Shown here: piece by piece, positions 33,816 through 42,530 of the stretch
Layout: the number at the start of each line of letters is the position of its first letter
Position numbering within the stretch: position 1 is the first letter of the stretch
Source of the DNA: Anaerocolumna sedimenticola
Lineage (GTDB): Bacteria; Bacillota; Clostridia; Lachnospirales; Lachnospiraceae
DNA length: 64,000 bases
Direction of reading: 5' to 3'
Assembly: GCF_009931695.1 (NCBI RefSeq)
Contig: NZ_CP048000.1
Coordinates: 1,391,001 to 1,455,000, forward strand
Program-made: the position numbers and the translations under genes
Notes under the pieces: model-generated
The model's database searches: none
Told to the model about the DNA's origin: nothing
Seen by the model: the letters and a program-made list of their open reading frames with translations, nothing else

Positions 33816-34031
33816 ATGGCGATAATAATTAATATCGATGTTATGCTGGCAAAAAGAAAAATGAGTGTAACGGAATTATCTGAAAAAGTGGGAATTACAA
33901 TGGCTAATATCTCCATATTAAAAAATGGGAAAGCGAAAGCGATAAAACTGGATACGTTAGATAAAATATGTAATGCCCTGCAGTGTCAGCCGGGAGATAT
34001 CCTTGAGTGGAAAGAGGAGGAAGCGGAATAA
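33816..34031 (+). CDS. Small XRE-family DNA-binding protein
   Basis: 71-residue helix-turn-helix protein (LAKRKMSVTELSEKVGITMANISILKNGKAKAIKLDTLDKICNALQCQPGDILEW) of the YozG/Cro-like type. The start at 33816 follows TGAGGTGA; the frame is open a few codons earlier. Its TAA overlaps the ATG of the next gene by one base. It probably regulates this operon through the palindromes near 33206-33240. Confidence 0.92.
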   Translation: MAIIINIDVMLAKRKMSVTELSEKVGITMANISILKNGKAKAIKLDTLDKICNALQCQPGDILEWKEEEAE

Positions 34032-35542
34032 TGGAAGAAAATCAAAACGCTCTGGATTATGGAAGTATCCGGGGAAAATCAAAAATTGATGAGAATTTAA
34101 CTTTTACTAAATTGGAATGTATTTATGCTTATCTGATGTTAGCTATGGGTTTTTGTTTTATTCGTTTGGTATTATGGAATGTTACCGGCATATTTACTAC
34201 AGTATTTTTTATGGGAACAGCATTTGTCTGTCTGTATTTTCTTAAAAAGAACAATTATAAGTTTTATACTAATCATAAAATACTATTTGGTTTAATTTTA
34301 GTTTTTAGTTTCGTATTTTCAATTACCGCAAACAATTTTATAAAATTTCTGGATATCTTATTTTTATTAATGCTGGGAATCTACTGGGTTTATTCCGTTT
34401 GCAAAGAAGATAAGAAAATTGAACGTTTTTTCTTTTTTGATATGTTAAAGGCCATCTGTGTAATGCCTTTCGTTAGCTTTGGCAAAGCACTAAAAGCAAT
34501 CATCTATTCGTCCGGTAAATCAAAATCCGGTAATAATATAAAGCTTGTGATAATAGGTTTAGTGGTAACGATTCCCTTAACCATGGTAGTGGCTATGCTT
34601 TTAATAAGTGCTGACAGCGGTGTTGAAGTGGTATTAAATGCTTTATTTGGAAACGTTTTTGAATCTAGTACCATGACTATCATGCAGTTTACTATGGGTA
34701 TTCCCGTTGCTTTCTATCTCTTTGGCATGCTTTATTCCAATGTAAATAAAGTTAATATAAATGTTCTTTCCGAGGAACAATGTGTAAATAAACTAGATGG
34801 TATAAAGATTTTTCCTAATCTGGTTATGTATTCGGCGGTTACGCCTGTCTGTATCTTATATATCCTGTTTTTTGTTCTGCAATTACGGTATTTTATATCC
34901 GCTTTTGCAGGTATTTTACCGGAAACTTATAGTTATGCTGAATATGCAAGAAAAGGGTTTTTTGAATTATGTTTAATTGCTGTAATTAATCTTATGGTGC
35001 TTTTATTTATTAATTTCCTTTCGAAACAGACCGGTGAAAATAAACCTGTATTACTTAAAGTATACTCCGTACTTATATCAGTTTTTACAATTCTACTCAT
35101 TACAACGGCTCTTAGCAAGATGATAATGTATATCGGTAATTACGGACTTACCCAGCTCAGAGTGTATACATCATGGTTTATGCTGCTTCTTGCCATTGTA
35201 AATGTGCTGATTATAATGAAACAGATGAATGTCAATTTTAACTTTGCCAGATATTCAGTTTTAGCATTTGTTCTTTTATTTGGTGTATTGTGCTTTTCCA
35301 ATGTGGACGGTAATATTGCAAAATACAATATAAAGATGTACCAGACAGGGTATCTAAAGGAGCTTGATGTGGATGCTCTTTGTAATTTATCGGATGATGC
35401 ACTGGTTTATGTCCTGAAAGAAAACCTAGATATAAAAGATAAATTGGATTGGAAATTAGATTTCTATAATAATAATCCGGGGTACACCTATAATCTCTCA
35501 TCACTAAGAGTAAAGATGTTATTGGAGGAAAATTTAAAGTAA
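34031..35542 (+). CDS. Polytopic membrane protein, DUF4153/DUF4173 family
   Basis: 503 residues with about ten hydrophobic segments, for example LVIIGLVVTIPLTMVVAMLLI and VNVLIIMKQMN flanks. It matches the DUF4153/DUF4173 family of bacterial membrane proteins by layout, including the conserved tail YLKELDVDALCNLSDDALVYVLKE. No transport or enzyme motif is visible. The start at 34031 gives a one-base stop/start overlap with the XRE gene, so the three genes form one operon. Function unknown. Confidence 0.82.
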   Translation: MEENQNALDYGSIRGKSKIDENLTFTKLECIYAYLMLAMGFCFIRLVLWNVTGIFTTVFFMGTAFVCLYFLKKNNYKFYTNHKILFGLILVFSFVFSITANNFIKFLDILFLLMLGIYWVYSVCKEDKKIERFFFFDMLKAICVMPFVSFGKALKAIIYSSGKSKSGNNIKLVIIGLVVTIPLTMVVAMLLISADSGVEVVLNALFGNVFESSTMTIMQFTMGIPVAFYLFGMLYSNVNKVNINVLSEEQCVNKLDGIKIFPNLVMYSAVTPVCILYILFFVLQLRYFISAFAGILPETYSYAEYARKGFFELCLIAVINLMVLLFINFLSKQTGENKPVLLKVYSVLISVFTILLITTALSKMIMYIGNYGLTQLRVYTSWFMLLLAIVNVLIIMKQMNVNFNFARYSVLAFVLLFGVLCFSNVDGNIAKYNIKMYQTGYLKELDVDALCNLSDDALVYVLKENLDIKDKLDWKLDFYNNNPGYTYNLSSLRVKMLLEENLK

Positions 35543-35615
35543 AGACAATTGAAAAATCGTAAGGCGGCAGCTTCCTTTTTGTCTAAAAAGTAGGACGGCG
35601 CCACAGAAATCTTGA

Positions 35616-35820
35616 ATGTTTATCACATAGATTTGTAAAAGACTAGCGTGTGATTATTAATCCATTAAGAGACCGTTTGCCCCCATCGGTACTTAGGTCG
35701 TGGCAGAATCACTTATCTGCCACGGCCTTATGTACCGCTATGTGCGGTAACCGAGTGAGAACGTGTCTCTGTTGGATAATAATCACACGCTATTTTGATA
35801 CCCTAAAATGTGATAAACAT
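35616..35820. repeat. 205-bp multi-arm palindrome
   Basis: Nested perfect pairings: ATGTTTATCACAT (35616-35628) with ATGTGATAAACAT (35808-35820); TAGCGTGTGATTATTA (35644-35659) with TAATAATCACACGCTA (35777-35792); CGGTAC with GTACCG; and GGTCGTGGCAGA (35696-35707) with TCTGCCACGGCC (35716-35727). Weaker pairing continues outwards. It fills the space between the DUF4173 and fosX genes and has no ORF. Either a MITE-like insertion or a large structured RNA/DNA element. Confidence 0.78.
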
Positions 35821-35919
35821 CTCTAATGAAAAAGGGTGCCGCATTTAGTGTGACAGCCCTAAAGTTTACAGTTGAAAAAAATTGCGAGTAAAACTTACTT
35901 CGGATTATGCTTATAATCT

Positions 35920-36327
35920 TCATTTACCTTTTGAATACCGTTCCAACCTTTCTTCAAGAGTTCCAGTATGCAATTCAAATAGATGATTGTCATAGTCATA
36001 AAAATATATTGAACGCCCTTCGCCTTCTACACGGGAACGCTCTGGTATTATTTCTGCTCCAACATCCTTAATTCGCTTAAGAAATTTGTCATAACAACTG
36101 TCTGGTATCTTAAAAGCAATATGATTATAAGTACGCTCTACAAGTGGCTTACCTTCCATAATACAAATCCATAAACCATTAATAAGAAAGAACTTTTCTT
36201 TTGAAAATGAAAAAGTCTCATTTCCACTTGAGTAGACTTCTCTTGCTTCAAATATTTTCTCTAAAAATTTTGTTGTTCTCTTTAAGTCATTTACTATTAA
36301 TGTGATATGGCTTAATCCAGAAATCAC
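35920..36327 (-). CDS. fosX: Fosfomycin resistance hydrolase FosX
   Basis: Glyoxalase/VOC-fold enzyme that opens the fosfomycin epoxide with water using Mn2+. It reads ISGLSHITLIVNDLKRTTKF, FFLINGLWICIMEG, RTYNHIAFKI and RSIYFYDYDNHLFELHTGTLEERLERY. That is nearly the Listeria-type FosX pattern, with metal ligands His7, His65 region and the Glu of FELH. GTG at 36327 (with ATGGAG 8 bases ahead) gives the 135-residue length and ISGLSH start of the family, rather than the longer frame. The FosX rather than FosA/B assignment rests on the conserved ERTYNHIAF and EGEGRSIYFYD stretches. Expression and activity are unknown. Confidence 0.92.
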   Translation of the reverse strand: MISGLSHITLIVNDLKRTTKFLEKIFEAREVYSSGNETFSFSKEKFFLINGLWICIMEGKPLVERTYNHIAFKIPDSCYDKFLKRIKDVGAEIIPERSRVEGEGRSIYFYDYDNHLFELHTGTLEERLERYSKGK

Positions 36328-36406
36328 AATATTCAACTCCATTTCATCTATAGATAACAATTATTATTTAATAAATGCAGCCTTTCTGCTTTAAACAGAT
36401 TTTGAG

Positions 36407-37693
36407 TTATTTCTGAAGTTTTCTTATTTCTTTATTATGATACCAAAAGATACTTGAAATAAAGCCAGAAACTCCTGAAATTAAAAACATAACCGCCATT
36501 CCGCTGCCCTGGCCGAAGCCTACGAATTTCTGCAAGAATAAAGCAAGTTTATGATCTGATAACATATATGGCTCAAATACACAATCGGCCAGAAAACCTC
36601 CCAGTAAAATACCCATTGGTATGGTGCAATACTGTATTGCATTCCTAACGGCAAATACACGCCCCTGTAATTCTTTCGGAATAGCATGATACATAATAAG
36701 ACTTTGCCCGGCGTTTATGAAAGAAATGGGTGCACTTGCTGCAAATGCGGCAATACACCAGACGATTGTATTCTGGCCTAAACCCATTAACAAGTCGCCA
36801 AATAGAAAGGAAAGTGCAGCTGAATAATAGATCAGTTTTATATTATCCCGGTGAATTTTCTTAAAGGAAACAATAAGTCCGCCAATAATTCCGCCGGCAC
36901 CCAGGATACCATTTACAATTCCAAGTACTTTTTCATCACCGCCGCTTCTGCCTAAAATCATGGGGGTTAAAATATTTTCATAAGTCAGACGGGAAAAAAA
37001 GTTTAAGAAAGCCATACTTATGACGATATACCAGATTCCTTTGTGATTAATAAGAAATAGCAGGCCGGCCTTACAATCATGCAATATATTATTATTTCTA
37101 TCCGTTGGTATCTGCAGACATTCAGGTAATGGTATAATCAGCATTAAAGTGACAAAAGCAATTAAAAACGTAATCAAATCGATAAAAATTATTCCTTTTA
37201 AACCTGAAAAAGAATAAATAAATGCTGCTAACATAGGAGTTATTACCGTAAGCAGGGAATTTGAAAAAGAATTCATACCACTCACCTGCGCGTATTTTTC
37301 CTTAGGAACCATCATTCCAACCGCAACAGTCTGGGCAGGAGATTCAATGGAATTCATTAGTCCAATCACTCCGTTTACTATGTAAATATGCCAGATTTCA
37401 AGGCGGTTCATAACTACAAGTGCCAAAACAACCATGGAACAGCTGGCAGCTATTAAATCTGCCGTTAACATAATAGATTTTTTCCTGTGTTTATCTATTA
37501 AAGCTCCCGCAAATATACTAACGGCGATATAGGGCAAATACGAGAAAAAAGTCATTAATGAAACGGAAATGGCAGAATTCGTCTGTTTATATGCCCATAT
37601 GATCAGCGAAAAACCGGTCATAGAACTCCCTAATTGCGACAGGGAACCGGTTAGCCAAAATACAATATAGTGATTAAAATTTTTATCTTTCAT
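36407..37693 (-). CDS. Major facilitator superfamily exporter (DHA3/macrolide-efflux type)
   Basis: 428-residue transporter with 12 predicted helices. Family features include WLTGSLSQLGSSMTGFSLIIWAY in helix 1, FAGALIDKHRKKSIMLTADL in the loop 2-3 motif, and QSLIMYHAIPKELQGRVFAVRNAIQY in the second half. This matches the DHA3 group (Mef and similar antibiotic or siderophore exporters). Substrate is unknown. TAAGGAGA precedes the ATG. It is next to fosX, so an antibiotic-resistance pairing is possible, but the genes are 80 bases apart and not proven to be co-transcribed. Confidence 0.9.
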   Translation of the reverse strand: MKDKNFNHYIVFWLTGSLSQLGSSMTGFSLIIWAYKQTNSAISVSLMTFFSYLPYIAVSIFAGALIDKHRKKSIMLTADLIAASCSMVVLALVVMNRLEIWHIYIVNGVIGLMNSIESPAQTVAVGMMVPKEKYAQVSGMNSFSNSLLTVITPMLAAFIYSFSGLKGIIFIDLITFLIAFVTLMLIIPLPECLQIPTDRNNNILHDCKAGLLFLINHKGIWYIVISMAFLNFFSRLTYENILTPMILGRSGGDEKVLGIVNGILGAGGIIGGLIVSFKKIHRDNIKLIYYSAALSFLFGDLLMGLGQNTIVWCIAAFAASAPISFINAGQSLIMYHAIPKELQGRVFAVRNAIQYCTIPMGILLGGFLADCVFEPYMLSDHKLALFLQKFVGFGQGSGMAVMFLISGVSGFISSIFWYHNKEIRKLQK

Positions 37694-38036
37694 TGGTACT
37701 TTCTCCTTATAAGTTATTTATTTGACTTATAAGTGCAAAACCCAATGCGGACGATAATTTACCTATTTCTCTGTACAGGGTTCGTCCAATCATTAGACCT
37801 TGCACAGAGAAAAGCATTCAAATTGATTACTAAATGACATAACATATAAATCACCTCCTTTTATATATAACCGGAAGCAACACGCTTTGCGAGTTTCTTC
37901 GGTTGTACAATTAATAACAAATTTCATAACTTCCCTTGCCCTCTGGGACAGATTTTGCTCTGAAATTGTATCAATTGCATGGCATATAGATACAATAGTG
38001 GAGTTTCGCAATTATCTAATATATAATAATTATCTA
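37694..38036. other. Intergenic stretch with repeat copy C
   Basis: Contains the partial dispersed repeat (37870-37904). A minus-strand frame over 37793-38011 has no homology recognised and overlaps the repeat, so it was not called. No RNA motif was seen. Confidence 0.4.
37870..37904. repeat. Dispersed repeat, copy C (hairpin part only)
   Basis: ACCGGAAGCAACACGCTTTGCGAGTTTCTTCGGTT matches the first 35 positions of copies A and B, including the CGC/GCG inner stem. The remaining two thirds of the element is missing here. Confidence 0.7.
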
Positions 38037-38485
38037 TTATAATAATTTAAAATCCCAGTTTTCCGAATTACAATAATAAAATTCATTCAAATTTTCATCT
38101 TCAAATACCTTAATCATGGATTCAAAATCATCAGCTAAATGATATTCTGACAATTGATCCCGAGAAATCCAAAATACATTACCCTCTTCTGAGCTTGTTA
38201 ATTTTCCCGAATATTGATTTGTTTTAAAAAACAAAACAACGTACCGCTCATCGTTTTTGGTCTGAAATTGTTTTACTCCACACAGCTTAGGATTCTCGAT
38301 TGTCAAACCGGTTTCTTCCAGTACTTCTCTTTTAACGGCTTCTACAAAAGACTCACCATGTTCTACATGTCCCCAGGAAAACATAAACCCGGCCAATTTT
38401 TGTCTGTCCGCTCCTGCACCAATATTTTATCCTTATCATAAACCATACATAAGGTAGTAAATTCTGCCTTTTCACTTCTTCCCAT
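38037..38485 (-). pseudogene. NUDIX hydrolase, frameshifted
   Basis: The start at 38485 (MGRSEKAEFTTLCMVYDKDKILVQERTDKNWPGLCFPG) runs into a stop. The rest, from GGHVEHGESFVEAVKREVLEETG to the end, is in the next frame. Adding one G to the GGGG (38371-38374, CCCC on plus) restores PGGHVEHGESFVEAVKREVLEETGL, a complete NUDIX box (GX5EX7REUXEEXGU). NUDIX enzymes hydrolyse nucleoside-diphosphate-linked compounds; this one resembles MutT/8-oxo-dGTP-like proteins. If the missing base is an assembly error the enzyme is intact, about 149 residues. Confidence 0.88.
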
Positions 38486-38553
38486 TTTTAAACCCCATTT
38501 TATATGTCGTGTAAATCCTGATTACATTTTACAATTCAACTTAATACTTAATC

Positions 38554-39269
38554 TTACCCTATAGCAGGCAATCCCTTAATCAGTTCCAGCAAATCCTCAA
38601 AACCACCCTGTTTAAATATGGAGATATCATCCTCTTCCGTACTGATTAAGCAGTCTTTAAGCAGGAAAGTATCCATACCAAGATTAGTAGTACACATGTC
38701 CTCTTTTACATCATTGCCCACCATAATACATTCCTCGGGTGACTTACCGATTATAGTAAGTATTTCCTTATAATAATTCAGGTTTGGTTTACAGAACTTG
38801 GAGTTTTCGTAGGTGGTTATATGTGAAAAATCATTCACATCAAGACCTGCCCATCCGATTCGGGAGTAAGTAGCTATCTGCGGAAAAATTGGATTGGTTG
38901 CAAGTACAACGGTATATCCTTTCTCTTTCAGCAACTGGATACATTCCTTGGCAATCGGATTAGTTCCGGTTGTTATCTTAGCACTATTAAACTCATTTTT
39001 ATAAAACTCCTCAAATACCGGTTCTAATTCCCGGATCTCCTCCCTAATATTTCACTGAAAGTATTCCAGAAACGCTGGTCGTTTGTCATGGTTCCATCAT
39101 TTTGTATCATTGCATTCGTTCCGGTCCAAACGGCTTTAATGAGTTTCTGAACATCTATGCCGTAAGGAATCAATTTTTTGGACAATGCTTTAAAATAAGC
39201 ATCCAAAAATAACTCCTGACTTGGCATGGGTAAAAGTGTACCATCTAAATCAAATATAAATGTATTCAT
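38554..39269 (-). pseudogene. HAD-superfamily hydrolase, frameshifted
   Basis: Part 1 (from ATG 39269 after AAAGGGGA) has motif I FIFDLDGTLLPMP and runs to SEILGRRSGN, where it stops. Part 2 continues EEIRELEPVFEEFYKNEF, with motif II LATNPIFP, motif III KPNLNYYKEIL and motif IV IMVGNDVKEDM. Adding one G to the GGG at 39042-39044 (CCC on plus) rejoins them as ILGEEIRELEPVF. The restored protein (about 238 aa) is a class-I HAD phosphatase or dehalogenase of unknown substrate. NUDIX (38037) is broken in the same way 600 bases away. Confidence 0.88.
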
Positions 39270-39553
39270 TTGTTCGTCCCCTTTGATTATTTTTTTCGTA
39301 ATTGTGAAACTATCCAGTTTACTGAATATACCATACAATTAATACTTGTTTATAGTTTCAGTTGCCCTTGGGGCAAGATGTAATCACCTAAATTACCATA
39401 TTATGAATATAAATCATTATTTTTCCTCATAGTATCAAAAGAGTCACAAAAAATCAACTGATTTCAAGATTGTTAATCAGCAAGAAAAGATTCTAAACTA
39501 TAATCTATTATTCTTCTTGTAAATAAATCAGCAATTACCGGATAAAATCATAT

Positions 39554-40201
39554 CTAAATAATCGTTACCTCTTTTGTGTCAAGATCAAGAATTCTAGTTC
39601 TTGTATCAGATTTTGCAATATAGACAGGCTCACCGTCAGAGCCGATACAATAAGAGATAGGTATGGATACGCCGCAATTTCGGTAGGAACCATCAGCATG
39701 GCTTGTCCCGATTATCATTGTCTTATAGGTTCTGGCTATATTTTTAGCTTCCTCTATCCACAAATTAAATTGCTCATCGCTGAACATGCCAACACCTATC
39801 GGGTGGGCTATAAAGTTAAGTGCTTTATTTACTTTTTTTAAATCCCGGATTCCCTTAAGGATTTCCATACATAACAGGTAGCCGATTTCTATATTTTTAT
39901 AAGAAACCGATAACGGGGTAATTAATTCTTCCTTTTCGTCCGGAGGCGTTTTTGCTCTTTCCAGAATTAGATTACCTTTGGGATCAATTATTGCTGCACG
40001 GTTTTTATTCTCTTTTCTATAAGACGTAATGATTAGTTTATTATTCTCTTTTGCCAGGCTGCAGGTTTTGGCCAGTTTGTTTTCACAGGATAAGTAGCCC
40101 TCCGGAAAGAGTAGCATATTAATATCCGGATTTCTTTTTATTTCGTTTTCAAGCTGGGAGTTTCCATCTTCATGTACCGGCTGTGCGATTAATACTTTCA
40201 T
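39554..40201 (-). CDS. Carbon-nitrogen hydrolase (nitrilase superfamily)
   Basis: 215-residue protein of the nitrilase/amidase fold with the catalytic triad visible: Glu in LLFPEGYLS, Lys in ERAKTPPDE and Cys in YLLCMEILKG. It is shorter than most enzymes of the group, which usually have 260-300 residues, and loop regions are reduced. Likely hydrolyses an amide or nitrile of a small metabolite; the substrate cannot be predicted. No ribosome site is very strong (AAGGAGC about 8 bases before the ATG). It stands alone. Confidence 0.85.
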   Translation of the reverse strand: MKVLIAQPVHEDGNSQLENEIKRNPDINMLLFPEGYLSCENKLAKTCSLAKENNKLIITSYRKENKNRAAIIDPKGNLILERAKTPPDEKEELITPLSVSYKNIEIGYLLCMEILKGIRDLKKVNKALNFIAHPIGVGMFSDEQFNLWIEEAKNIARTYKTMIIGTSHADGSYRNCGVSIPISYCIGSDGEPVYIAKSDTRTRILDLDTKEVTII

Positions 40202-40663
40202 AGGCGCTCCTTGTCTGCCCGCTTACGCGGAATTATAATAAGTCTAATTCAAATCTCGTTTGTTATTCCAAACGTTTCAATACTCCGAGACAGGGAGTAA
40301 AATAGATAATATAATTCTCCTGCTTTCTGTTAGTTTCATTCTTTTGATCTAATATTTTGATTACCTAAACCGTACTTACATAAGTAAAATATAGCACTAA
40401 CTTTCGTAAAATGCAAAATGATATTAAAGAGGACCGGTAAAGGCTGATTCGAGTTGAAGAGTCAGTTAAGCAGGCCCACCAGTCATTATGCTGATAATTG
40501 GTACAGGCATCAAAATAATCGTGAATTTTTCGCATATCAATGCTACAATTATACTAGGAGGAATGAAATACTAAAATACCTAAAATTTCTTTTCAAATCA
40601 TTTTTACTGATGTATAATAATATTATTGTGTATATTAAATATTATTAATGAGGTATTCTATTA
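40202..40663. promoter_or_regulatory. Divergent intergenic region (nitrilase / GntR gene)
   Basis: AT-rich, 460 bases. ACTTACATAAGTAAA (about 40374) is a near-palindrome that could be a GntR-type operator, but this is only a suggestion. A frame over 40454-40648 has no ribosome site or recognisable product and was not called. Confidence 0.35.
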
Positions 40664-41745
40664 ATGAGGAACAGTTTTTTATATATGAATATTTATGATG
40701 ACTTGAGGAAAAAAATAGAGCAGGGCATCTATATGGATGGAGACCGGATTGCGTCAGAAGAAGAACTTAAAAATAAGTTCGGAGTTAGTATGATTACCGT
40801 TAAAAAAGCTCTAAGCATGCTGAAAGAGGAGGGATTATTGCAAAGGATTCCCGGAGTGGGTACTTTTGTAAAAGGACGTAATCCCGTCATCGGAGAAGAG
40901 AAAAAGATATTATCATACCAGATGTAAAAAAAATAGGCCTTGTGATGGAACATGTTTCAAGTTCCTTTGGCCTGGATTTGCTTTATAAGATTGACCGTAC
41001 CCTGGAAGAAAGCGGTTATAAGATGATCACCCGTTTTTCTTATTACGGCAGAGAGAAAGAAACGGAAGAAATTGATTTTTTATTACAATCCCAGATAGAG
41101 GGTCTAATTGTAATGCCATGTCATGGTGTTTATTATAATCCCAGAATTTTAAAATTAATCTTAGAGGGATTTCCGGTAGTGGTCATTGATAAAAAAATGG
41201 AGGGAATTTCAGTACCCTCTGTCCGCACAGACAATAAACAAGCTATAAAAACACTGGTGAAATATCTTTGGGAACAGGGCTGTAGGAAATTAGGTTTCGC
41301 TTCTTCTGAAATTGTTGGAACATCCTCCTTACAGGAAAGAAAAAGTGGATTTTATGAAGCCGCTGTTGAATATTCTATCGAAGTTCTGCCGGAATGTGAG
41401 CTGAAGTTTGACCTTGATATTTACAATCATTCTGCGGGGGAAGAAAATATTGAAAAAGCAGCAGCCTATTTAACTCAGGTAAAAGGTAAAATCGATGGAA
41501 TTGTTTGTACGGAATATAGTCTGGTACCGGCTTTTATGGAAGCATCAAAACGAATACATGCTAGTGTTGGTGAGGATATACAGATTTGTTGTGTGGATGG
41601 TCCGGAGGATTTAACGATCCCGCATATGAAGCAGAATGAGATTGAAATGGCTGATAAAATAGTTAAACTGTTAACAGCACAGATAAATGGAGCAGGTGCG
41701 GGTAAAGATATATTAGTACCTGCCATATTAAAAGAGGAAAAGTAA
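40664..41745 (+). pseudogene. GntR/LacI-type (AraR-like) transcriptional regulator, frameshifted
   Basis: Part 1 is a GntR-type winged helix (MNIYDDLRKKIEQGIYMDGDRIASEEELKNKFGVSMITVKKALSMLKEEGLLQRIPGVGTFVKG). It stops after EEKKILSYQM. In the next frame DIIIPDVKKIGLVMEHVSSSFG begins a full periplasmic-binding-protein-like sugar domain to 41745 (TEYSLVPAFMEASKR, CCVDGPEDLTIPHMKQNEIEMADKIVKLL). One missing A in the AAAAA at 40901-40905 explains the break. Regulators of this form respond to a sugar (AraR family). It precedes the sugar/peptide transporter block and may regulate it; this is inference from position. Confidence 0.88.
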
Positions 41746-41821
41746 TATCCATATAATACTGACAGACTGATAAAACATTTACAATATATCATCTTAAAAT
41801 ATAATTAAACAGATTTATAAT

Positions 41822-41868
41822 AAAAGCTTTGATAGGAAGTATTAGCTCCTGTCAAAGCTTTTTGCCTT
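41822..41868 (+). terminator. Terminator after the GntR gene
   Basis: AAAAGCTTTGATAGGA with TCCTGTCAAAGCTTTT (one wobble) around an AGTATTAGC loop, then TTGCCTTTT. The 660 bases that follow to 42530 are AT-rich, with no gene recognised; TAAAGTGATACTTTA (42191-42205) is a perfect 6-3-6 palindrome and a candidate operator upstream of the transporter genes. Confidence 0.8.
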
Positions 41869-42530
41869 TTTATATATTTTTAGGCTGTTTCCATCTAATC
41901 ATATTATAAAATATAATTAATAGCAATTGTAAAAGTAAATTTGCCTATTAATTAATTTATTATTAAATTTAACCATAAAATTTATAATATAATGGTATAA
42001 AGCATAGAAATTATATTAAAATTCAAATCATATTAACAAAAATTATTAAATACTTTACAAAGATATATTGGTATGATAATATCTGATTATATATTAAATA
42101 TGATTAATATAATGTTTTGTAGTTTTTTATTATAATAAAATATATATAATAAAAATATAGGTATCAGTACATCCCCGTAGTTTTACTTGTTAAAGTGATA
42201 CTTTACGCGTGTTCATACAATTTAGGATGGTATTGAAATTTTGGAACAAAAGTATATATAATAATTCTGTTTACACATTTACAATAATTCTCAGATTTGT
42301 TATTATGACGTTACAAATTGAGCAATAAGCACAAATGAGTGCGGCATTTATCTGAAACTATGGCTATATTGAACAAAAATATGGTAATTTTTTAGAACTT
42401 TGTTATATGGGGTACATTCAAAAAATATATATTCAAATTCTAAAAATATATGGTTTCCCAAAATGAGGCTCATACCAATAACTGCATAAAAGCCTGTGCA
42501 GATTGGCACATAATAACAAGGAGGAGAACA

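Noticed and set aside
37793..38011. Minus-strand 72-residue frame
   Set aside because: Runs through repeat copy C, has no ribosome site and no family resemblance.
40454..40648. 64-residue plus-strand frame
   Set aside because: No ribosome site; composition like non-coding DNA.
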